A stretch of DNA of 35,970 nt, from positions 1-35,970 of the forward strand of contig NZ_ALXE01000003.1 in the NCBI RefSeq assembly GCF_000295955.2, given 5' to 3'. This stretch comes from Pantoea sp. A4. GTDB lineage: Bacteria; Pseudomonadota; Gammaproteobacteria; Enterobacterales; Enterobacteriaceae. The notes under the pieces were generated by a model. That model was not told where the DNA came from and did no database searches. It saw only the letters and a program-made list of their open reading frames with translations. The position numbers and the translations under genes were made by a program. Below, piece after piece: positions 29,633 to 35,970 of this stretch (positions are counted from its first letter, which is position 1; each line of letters opens with the position of its first letter).

Positions 29633-32600
29633 TTACAGACCGCCCGAACGGTAAGTGCGGCCCGCAGGCGTACCATTGCTGGCCGGGATTTTTTTACTGC
29701 CGTTTTCCATGCGCATCTGGAAAGGTGGGAAGGGCATTTCAATCCCATGCGCTTCAAACCCTTGCAGAATCAACCGATGTAGCTCGTGACGCAGTGGCAT
29801 ACGATGTCCCATCTCAGCCGCATAAATACGTAGCTCAAACAGTTGGATACCCTGCTGTAAATCCACCAGGAAGACATCCGGCGTCGGATTATCCAGCACA
29901 TAGCTACAGCGGTTAGCCGCCTGGAGAAGCAGGTTGGTCACCTCATCGCTATTAGCATGTGCGGGTGCTGGAATGGTTAATACCACACGTGAAACCGAGT
30001 CAGACAGCGTCCAGTTAACAAACTGCTCAGTGATAAATGCCTTGTTCGGCACAATGATCTCTTTACGATCCCAGTCGGTAATCGTCGTGGCTCGCGTGTT
30101 AATACGGGTAATACTGCCGGTGAGATCGCGAATCGTCACGGTGTCGCCAATACGAATCGGCTTTTCGAACAGGATAATCAGGCCAGAGATAAAGTTGGCA
30201 AAGATCTCCTGCAAGCCAAAACCCAGCCCAAAGGTCAGTGCTGCCACCAGCCATTGCAGCTTCGCCCACTCGATGCCCAGCAGAGAAAAGCTTAACAGGC
30301 CGCCTACTACCATCAGCACATATTTAGTAACGGTAGTGATGGCGTAACCGCTGCCAGGACGTAAATCGAGATGCTGTAATAATGCCAGTTCAAGCAGCGC
30401 GGGCATATTACGCACCAGCTGTGCGGTAATAAATAGCACCAAAATGGCGATGAGTACCGAACCAAGGGTAATGGGCTGAATGCTATCCACCCCCTGAACC
30501 GTGGTGCTGACATCCCACAAGCGGATGTTCTCGAGGAAGCCAAACGCAGAGTGCAGTTCTGACCACAGGGCAATAACCGAAATCAACGCAAGCAGTGTCA
30601 GAATCGACCGTACCAGGCGCAATGACTGCGCACTGATCGCATCCAGATCGACCACCGGTTCTTCATTCTCTATGCTGCCTTCACCGGCGGAAAGAGGCTC
30701 TTTTTCCTCTTCGCCGCGTGCACGTGTAGCCAGCATTTCGGCACGACGCTGGCGAGCACGATCAAAGGCGAGCCGCCGCCGTTGGATCAACATCCAGCGC
30801 CGAATAATGTGGTAAATCACCAGGAGCAGGAACCAGATCCCAACCGATGTCTCCAGACGTGCCAGCAACGCCTGAGCGGTCGCCAGATAGCCCAGCGTTG
30901 AGGCCAGTGCGGCGATCAGTGGAATCGCAATCATGATATTCCACAGGATGCGGTTAATGATGTTATCGCCATTGCCCTCTTTATCGAGGTAGAGCGGAAT
31001 GCCTGCACGTTTCAGGCTGACGGTAACAATGCTCAATGCGCCGCAGATCAGGATAAAGCACAGTCGCCCCAGCGTGGCTGAGAACTGACGATCTTCCAGG
31101 TTAGCAAAGGCGATCAACAGCATGATCAGCGGCACGATCAGGCCAATGGTCAGCGAGTAGTATCGCATCGCACGTGCAACGCGGATTTGTGGCCAACGGA
31201 AATGGACAATAAACAGGCCATCGCTACGGGCAAAAGTCGCACTGATCATAAAGGCCCACAGCAGCGGCAGCGTGGCGGTAATGCCGTCTCCGACCGCAAC
31301 TGCGATCGGATAGGGCCAGGCGTGTTGCAGGCCATAGCCGAGGGTGGCCCACAATACCGGCAGCGGAATCGCCACCAAGATCGACCACAGTACCGTGCGC
31401 AGTGTCAGGCCGAAGCGGTCCTGAGTCACTTTACCGACTTTGCTGGCTGCACGTTCCATAAAGGTGTGGAAGTGTCGACGCGTGCGGATACTGAAACCGA
31501 CCAGCAACAGCGCACCGATTACCGGCAACAGCGTTTCCTGGCTGGTGAACATCATCGCGATAGCTTTACCCAACTGACCGAGGGTATCCAGAGACAGTAG
31601 CCGCGTGAGGTCGCGCGCGACATCTACCGGGTAGCTCAGGCTGATGGGGCTAATGTCAGCGGTCCAGAACAGATAGCGGTGCGTCGCTTCCTGAACCTCC
31701 CCGAGCGCATCCTGCAACTGCGTATTCGCAACTTGCAGTTTGGTGATTTCCAGAATCAGCGTGTCGCTGCCGGAAATCAACGAGTTCAGCAGTTCACGCT
31801 GGGTTTTCAACTGCGCGTCGAGAATGCGTTTTTGCTCGTTGGTGAAAGGGGTGCCATCAGGTTGGCTGGCATTGCGTAGCGAATCCTGCTTTTGCAACAG
31901 ATTATCAAAATAGAGACGCTGGACGCGCAGCTGGCCCATTTCAGCATCAATCGGCTGATTCTTGGGCATATCGGGGAGCCGGGCGACTTGCGCACGCAAG
32001 GCTTCACCCAGCAGGTTAGACGTCCCCAGCCACTGTGACTGTTCACGGAGGGTGCTGAGTGCCTGACGAACCTGAATGATCTGATTGGTCGCCAATCGCT
32101 GCTGCGAGGCGACAAGATCCATGCGTTGTGCCTGCTGATTCAGCGATGAAGAGAGATCGCGGTTAACCCGAAACTGCTCGCTAATGGCCGGTGGCATATC
32201 GCCGCTGTTTTCTGCTAACTCTTCGGTACGCGCCAAAGCCAGCTCGGCTTCACGCTGGCGCTGATTATTTAATTGATTACGCAGGGCCTGTAGGTAGGCA
32301 TCCAACTGTGAGGCTTTTTGCTGGTGCAAATCTGCCCGCATCCGCGCCAGTTCCTGGCGATTATTGGCGGACAGCTGTGCTAACTCCAGCTCATCCACCA
32401 GCGCTTTGCTGGCGGCGCTTTCTGCCTGCCTGGCCGCAACTTGCGCCAGTGCCAACGGCGTGCCGTTGTTAGCCACCGTGAGCAGGCGTTGTCCTGCTTC
32501 GGCCATTGTTCGACGCGCGTCGGTTTGCTGCTGCGGAAGCTGCGAGAGGGAATCGCTGATTTCGCGGGCGCGATCCTGCTCTTGTTGGGTCAGACGGCTC

Positions 32601-32965
32601 TCTTCCAGCAACTGGCTGCTGACCTGTAGGATTTCTTGATCCAGCTCGGCACTGCTCATATTGCTGCGCACGCTTCTGCTGCTGCTTTCTAGCGCTGCGG
32701 TCTGCTGGCGGAGTTCACGCGCCAGACGCGGGAAATCATCAATCACCTGCTGATACTGTTTGGTGTGTTCCAGTGACGTATCACGTTGATTGAGGGAGTT
32801 CAGCGCGGCTTCCAGCACCTGAACCTGTTCGGCCTGGGTTGGGTTGGCTTTGGCCGCTTTGGCCTCTTCCAGTGACTGTTTTAACTGGCTTGCATCAGGT
32901 ATGCCAGCGGCGAAGGCAGTACTGCTGAGCCAGAGGCTCAGCAGGAGAATCAAGAGGGTACGCAC
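29633..32965 (-). CDS. mscM: Mechanosensitive channel MscM (YjeP)
   Basis: A large MscS-family channel of miniconductance that releases solutes on osmotic downshock. The 1110 residues (E. coli 1107) comprise a signal peptide (about 1-20), a long Gln- and Leu-rich periplasmic coiled-coil domain (about 20-440), a series of membrane helices (about 450-880) and a C-terminal MscS core. The core has the pore helix region (GLGFGLQEIFANFISG), the beta-domain (RIGDTVTIRDLTG) and the DWDRKEIIVPN segment. It begins 15 bp after the psd stop, in the same order as E. coli psd-mscM. Confidence 0.96.
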   Translation of the reverse strand: MRTLLILLLSLWLSSTAFAAGIPDASQLKQSLEEAKAAKANPTQAEQVQVLEAALNSLNQRDTSLEHTKQYQQVIDDFPRLARELRQQTAALESSSRSVRSNMSSAELDQEILQVSSQLLEESRLTQQEQDRAREISDSLSQLPQQQTDARRTMAEAGQRLLTVANNGTPLALAQVAARQAESAASKALVDELELAQLSANNRQELARMRADLHQQKASQLDAYLQALRNQLNNQRQREAELALARTEELAENSGDMPPAISEQFRVNRDLSSSLNQQAQRMDLVASQQRLATNQIIQVRQALSTLREQSQWLGTSNLLGEALRAQVARLPDMPKNQPIDAEMGQLRVQRLYFDNLLQKQDSLRNASQPDGTPFTNEQKRILDAQLKTQRELLNSLISGSDTLILEITKLQVANTQLQDALGEVQEATHRYLFWTADISPISLSYPVDVARDLTRLLSLDTLGQLGKAIAMMFTSQETLLPVIGALLLVGFSIRTRRHFHTFMERAASKVGKVTQDRFGLTLRTVLWSILVAIPLPVLWATLGYGLQHAWPYPIAVAVGDGITATLPLLWAFMISATFARSDGLFIVHFRWPQIRVARAMRYYSLTIGLIVPLIMLLIAFANLEDRQFSATLGRLCFILICGALSIVTVSLKRAGIPLYLDKEGNGDNIINRILWNIMIAIPLIAALASTLGYLATAQALLARLETSVGIWFLLLVIYHIIRRWMLIQRRRLAFDRARQRRAEMLATRARGEEEKEPLSAGEGSIENEEPVVDLDAISAQSLRLVRSILTLLALISVIALWSELHSAFGFLENIRLWDVSTTVQGVDSIQPITLGSVLIAILVLFITAQLVRNMPALLELALLQHLDLRPGSGYAITTVTKYVLMVVGGLLSFSLLGIEWAKLQWLVAALTFGLGFGLQEIFANFISGLIILFEKPIRIGDTVTIRDLTGSITRINTRATTITDWDRKEIIVPNKAFITEQFVNWTLSDSVSRVVLTIPAPAHANSDEVTNLLLQAANRCSYVLDNPTPDVFLVDLQQGIQLFELRIYAAEMGHRMPLRHELHRLILQGFEAHGIEMPFPPFQMRMENGSKKIPASNGTPAGRTYRSGGL

Positions 32966-32980
32966 GGAAAAAGGCTCAGG

Positions 32981-33877
32981 TTATTCAGCGGAATCGGCGA
33001 CGTTGTCTGCCTGCGGCAGGACCAGCGCCAGCGGTTGACCGAGACGGGTTTTGCTCTCTGGCTCAAGGCTTTCAGCCAGTTTTACGCGGCCCGGCGCAAA
33101 CAGGTTAATCACGGTAGAACCGAGCTTAAAGCGCCCCATCTCCTGACCTTTCAGCAACACTACGGCACCTTCATGGTCGGCAGCCGGGTAGTGCCAGCGC
33201 TTGATCACGCCTTCACGCGGAGGCGTAATAGTGCCTGCCCAGACGGTTTCAATGCTGCCAACAATGGTCGCACCCACCAGGATTTGCACCATCGGGCCGA
33301 TATCCGTATCAAAGTAACAAATGACGCGTTCGTTGCGGGCAAACAGGTTAGGGATGTTACGCGCAGTCAGAGGGTTAACCGAGTAGAGGTCGCCCGGTAC
33401 GTAGATCATTTCACGTAAAATGCCGTTGCAAGGCATGTGTACCCGGTGGTAATCGCGTGGCGCCAGATAGGTGGTGATGAATTCACCTTCGCAGAACTTC
33501 TCTGCCATCGCTTCGTTACCGGCTAACAGCGCATCAATACTGTAGTAGTGACCTTTAGCCTGGAAAATTTGATCGCCTTCGATACGTCCCAACTGGCTCA
33601 CGGCACCATCGGCAGGCAGTACCACCAGATTGGCATCGGCATCAATCGGACGTGCGCCATCCTTCAGCGGACGTACAAAGAAATCATTGAAGGTGCGATA
33701 GCTGGCAGTGTCAGGCTTTTGCGCTTCTGCCATGTCGACTTTATAAAACCAGACAAACACATCAATGACGGCTTTGGTCAACCAGCCACCCCGTTTGCTG
33801 GCACCCCAACCCGCGAGTTCGGTAAGCCCTTTTTTCGGGAGAAGATGATTCAAGCCGAGTTTTAAACGATCAAGCAC
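32981..33877 (-). CDS. psd: Phosphatidylserine decarboxylase proenzyme
   Basis: It decarboxylates phosphatidylserine to phosphatidylethanolamine at the inner membrane. The precursor cleaves itself at the LGST motif (252-255), turning Ser254 into the pyruvoyl group. The Asp90-His147-Ser254 triad is intact (LPADG, HRVHMP). At 298 residues it lacks about 24 residues of the acidic C-terminal tail of E. coli Psd (322), outside the core. The start is GTG at 33877 with AGGAGG five bases upstream. A TACAAT on the minus strand (plus 33945-33950) may be its -10. In E. coli psd is under sigma-E and CpxR control; I could not confirm such sites. Confidence 0.97.
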   Translation of the reverse strand: MLDRLKLGLNHLLPKKGLTELAGWGASKRGGWLTKAVIDVFVWFYKVDMAEAQKPDTASYRTFNDFFVRPLKDGARPIDADANLVVLPADGAVSQLGRIEGDQIFQAKGHYYSIDALLAGNEAMAEKFCEGEFITTYLAPRDYHRVHMPCNGILREMIYVPGDLYSVNPLTARNIPNLFARNERVICYFDTDIGPMVQILVGATIVGSIETVWAGTITPPREGVIKRWHYPAADHEGAVVLLKGQEMGRFKLGSTVINLFAPGRVKLAESLEPESKTRLGQPLALVLPQADNVADSAE

Positions 33878-33990
33878 TTTAGCCTCCTGGCTATCTCGTG
33901 AATATTTCGCGGTACCCCAGTAGATGGCGCAGCAAAAGGGGCGGATTGTAGCAGCGCCCTGATTTATTGGCGAATATGCCTTTCTAGCGC

Positions 33991-35046
33991 TTAATCATCG
34001 CTAGCGGAAAAGTTTTTACGCGTTTTTACCTGCACTTGTTCCATGCTTTCCAGAATGCGGTGGTAGTTATCGAAGCGGGACTCATTGATCACGCCGTTTT
34101 CCACCGCTTCACGCAATGCACAACCGGGATCGTTGCCATGCTTACAGTCACGGAATTTACAAGTGCCAAGGAACTCGCGAAATTCGACAAAGCCCTGAGT
34201 GATTTGTTCCGCTTCCAGGTGCCATAAACCAAACTCACGCACGCCCGGTGAGTCAATCACGTCACCGCCATGCGGGAAGTGATACAACCGTGCTGCGGTT
34301 GTGGTGTGCTGACCCAAACCTGAGACGTCTGAAACGTCATTGGTCAAAATTTCACTCTGATCCTGGCTGTTAAAGCCAAGGAGTGCGTTCAGCAAACTGG
34401 ATTTTCCTACGCCTGACTGGCCCGCAAAAATACTGATGCGGCCCGTCAGCGCAGCTTCTAAATCGGCCAGGCCATTTTTACGGTGGCTGGAGACCAGCAG
34501 CACGCGATAGCCAATGTGACGATAGATATCCATCTGTTCTTCAACAAAGGCCAGCGCTGCATCATCCAGTAAATCGACTTTGTTCAATACCAGTAGCGGC
34601 TCAATCCCGAGGGTTTCACTGGCGACCAGGTAGCGATCGATGATGTTGAGTGATAATTCCGGCAGAATGGCAGAAACAATCACAATCTGGTCGATATTGG
34701 CGGCGATAGGTTTGACGCCGTCATAATAGTCCGGACGAGTCAGGACGTTTTGCCGATCGTGGACGGCTTCGACAATCCCCTTGCCGCCGCTCTCAAGGCC
34801 AGCGCGCCATACCACGCGATCGCCAGTGACCAGCGAGCGGATAGTACGGCGGATATTACAGCGGTGTACCACACCTGCGCTGTCTTCTACATCAGCGTGC
34901 ATTCCGAAACGGCTGATTACCATGCCATCGGTAGCTTCACCAAACAGGTTATCGTCAGGCTCCGGTTTTTCCCGGGTCTGTAATCGACGCTGATGGTTAG
35001 CGCTTACGCGCCGCTGTTGACCTTTAGACAGTTTATTCTTGCTCAC
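33991..35046 (-). CDS. rsgA: Small ribosomal subunit biogenesis GTPase RsgA
   Basis: A circularly permuted GTPase that checks and helps to mature the 30S subunit. The 351 residues (E. coli 350) comprise a basic N-terminal tail, an OB fold (about 40-100), the GTPase domain in permuted order (G4 NKVD 155-158, then G1 GQSGVGKSS 209-217, then G3 DSPG 265-268) and a zinc-binding end (Cys296, Cys301, His303, Cys309). The start is GTG at 35046 with GAGGA upstream. Against E. coli there is a small insertion just after G1. It is divergent from orn and 113 bp upstream of psd. Confidence 0.98.
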   Translation of the reverse strand: MSKNKLSKGQQRRVSANHQRRLQTREKPEPDDNLFGEATDGMVISRFGMHADVEDSAGVVHRCNIRRTIRSLVTGDRVVWRAGLESGGKGIVEAVHDRQNVLTRPDYYDGVKPIAANIDQIVIVSAILPELSLNIIDRYLVASETLGIEPLLVLNKVDLLDDAALAFVEEQMDIYRHIGYRVLLVSSHRKNGLADLEAALTGRISIFAGQSGVGKSSLLNALLGFNSQDQSEILTNDVSDVSGLGQHTTTAARLYHFPHGGDVIDSPGVREFGLWHLEAEQITQGFVEFREFLGTCKFRDCKHGNDPGCALREAVENGVINESRFDNYHRILESMEQVQVKTRKNFSASDD

Positions 35047-35195
35047 GCATCCTCACAGGTTTTTCGCCAGGCTTCGCCCCGCTGGGCAAAACGTCTATGA
35101 TACACCTAATTCAGGGCTTTTAACTTATTACGCGGCTTTCAACTCAGGCTGAGCGCCGTAACAGGCCATTTTTTACGTCAACTGCAGGAAACCTC

Positions 35196-35744
35196 ATGAC
35201 TCAGGGCAATGAAAACAATCTGATTTGGATCGATCTGGAAATGACCGGTCTCGATCCCGAGCGCGACCGCATTATTGAGATCGCTACGCTGGTGACGGAT
35301 GCCAATCTCAATATCCTGGCTGAAGGCCCAACCCTGGCAGTGCATCAGTCTGATGCCCAGTTAGCCCTGATGGATGAGTGGAATGTCCGTACCCATACCG
35401 GCAGCGGCCTGGTTGAACGCGTCAAAGCCAGCCAGTTTGACGACCGGGCAGCCGAGTTAGCGACGCTCGAATTCCTCAAGCAGTGGGTGCCAGCCAACAG
35501 TTCACCGATTTGTGGTAACAGTATCGGCCAGGATCGCCGTTTCTTGTTCAAATACATGCCAGAACTGGAAGCCTACTTCCATTATCGTTATCTCGACGTC
35601 AGCACGCTGAAAGAACTGGCGCGTCGCTGGAAACCTGAGATCCTGCCAGGCTTCAAAAAAGCCGGTACGCATCAGGCCATGGATGATATTCGCGAGTCGG
35701 TGGCAGAGTTGTCTTACTATCGCGAACATTTTTTACAGCTGTAA
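35196..35744 (+). CDS. orn: Oligoribonuclease
   Basis: A DEDDh 3'-5' exonuclease that degrades dinucleotides, including pGpG from cyclic di-GMP breakdown, and is usually essential in enterobacteria. Its 182 residues (E. coli 181) carry Asp13 and Glu15 ([10 protein letters not shown]), Asp113 (NSIGQDRRF), His159 and Asp164 (AGTHQAMDD). AGGA precedes the ATG by about 9 bases. It is divergent from rsgA (149 bp) and upstream of the tRNA-Gly gene, as in E. coli orn-glyVXY. Confidence 0.98.
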   Translation: MTQGNENNLIWIDLEMTGLDPERDRIIEIATLVTDANLNILAEGPTLAVHQSDAQLALMDEWNVRTHTGSGLVERVKASQFDDRAAELATLEFLKQWVPANSSPICGNSIGQDRRFLFKYMPELEAYFHYRYLDVSTLKELARRWKPEILPGFKKAGTHQAMDDIRESVAELSYYREHFLQL

Positions 35745-35754
35745 GTGCCATAAC

Positions 35755-35791
35755 TGCTGCTTAAATCAGCGCTTTGCTGATTTAAGCAGCA
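35755..35791 (+). repeat. Perfect inverted repeat between orn and tRNA-Gly
   Basis: A 15-bp perfect stem (35756-35770 with 35776-35790), extended by one A-T pair, closes a 5-nt loop (GCTTT). It is followed by an A-rich sequence, not a T run, on the plus strand. It starts 11 bp after the orn stop and probably forms the 3' end of the orn message, but it is not a canonical terminator in either direction. Confidence 0.7.
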
Positions 35792-35826
35792 AACAAACAA
35801 AAAGCGCAAAATTTTGCTTTCAGACT

Positions 35827-35855
35827 CTTGCAGAGCAAAAGAATTCTCGTATAAT
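35827..35855 (+). promoter_or_regulatory. Promoter of the tRNA-Gly operon
   Basis: CTTGCA (35827-35832) and a perfect TATAAT (35850-35855) are separated by 17 bp, followed by a GC-rich discriminator (GCGCACCCC). This is the typical layout of a strong, stringently controlled stable-RNA promoter. The leader to the tRNA would be about 90 nt and contains a short hairpin (35919-35924 with 35928-35933). Confidence 0.85.
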
Positions 35856-35952
35856 GCGCACCCCGTACCGATGAAGAATTTATTTCGGTGCGACGAGTGA
35901 AAATCAGCACTCTTAATGCATCACGCAGTGATGAGTTGAAAGTGAAGATGTT

Positions 35953-35970
35953 GCGGGAATAGCTCAGTTG
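35953..35970 (+). tRNA. glyV: tRNA-Gly (GCC), 5' end (partial)
   Basis: The last 18 bases match the start of enterobacterial tRNA-Gly(GCC): acceptor strand GCGGGAA followed by the D-arm AGCTCAGTTG. In E. coli the glyV-glyX-glyY cluster follows orn. The anticodon lies outside the window, so isotype and symbol rest on the acceptor stem and on position. Confidence 0.85.

Noticed and set aside
31187..31600. 137-codon plus-strand frame inside mscM
   Set aside because: Antisense shadow of a membrane-helix region; low complexity and no ribosome binding site.

Overview
This window looks like a stretch of core chromosome from an enterobacterium, most likely Erwiniaceae (Pantoea/Erwinia-like). Almost every protein can be recognised as a close relative of an E. 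coli protein. The genus-level guess rests on the neighbourhood: a type II dehydroquinase (aroQ) sits directly upstream of accBC, and msrPQ lies between aroQ and csrD, where E. coli has acuI. No phage, insertion sequence, CRISPR array or toxin/defence island was seen. All family assignments come from reading the sequence and remembered family features; no database search was run.

Layout. Bases 1-61 are the last 20 nt of a 5S rRNA gene and the rRNA-operon terminator. About 600 bp without a convincing gene follow. From 663 to 9158 everything is on the minus strand: fis and dusB (one operon), prmA, panF, yhdT, accC, accB, aroQ, msrQ and msrP. From 9368 to 21785 everything is on the plus strand: csrD, mreB, mreC, mreD, the Maf/YhdE nucleotide pyrophosphatase, rng, yhdP and tldD. 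Next is the aromatic-acid efflux locus, with aaeR divergent from aaeX-aaeA-aaeB. Three tandem minus-strand paralogues of the small secreted YhcN/BhsA family follow, then argR (minus) and mdh (plus). mdh converges on a minus-strand group (mscM, psd, rsgA), and rsgA is divergent from orn. The window closes with a strong promoter and the first 18 nt of a tRNA-Gly gene.

How the genes work together. fis sits beside an rRNA operon, and Fis activates stable-RNA promoters. aroQ-accB-accC joins shikimate synthesis to the first step of fatty-acid synthesis. mreBCD sets rod shape. The rest of that plus-strand group covers nucleotide house-cleaning (maf), RNA processing (rng), envelope lipid transport (yhdP) and peptide maturation or proteolysis (tldD). 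csrD tunes the Csr small RNAs. psd makes phosphatidylethanolamine, and mscM, encoded just after it, is a mechanosensitive channel. rsgA assists 30S ribosome maturation, and orn finishes RNA decay.

The parts that differ most from the E. coli arrangement are the tandem triplication of yhcN with no yhcO, the junction that places mscM-psd-rsgA-orn-glyV next to mdh (about 1 Mb apart in E. coli K-12), and several unassigned palindromes, including a perfect 15-bp stem between orn and the tRNA gene. I found no clearly undescribed multi-gene system; the window is mostly ordinary core genome.
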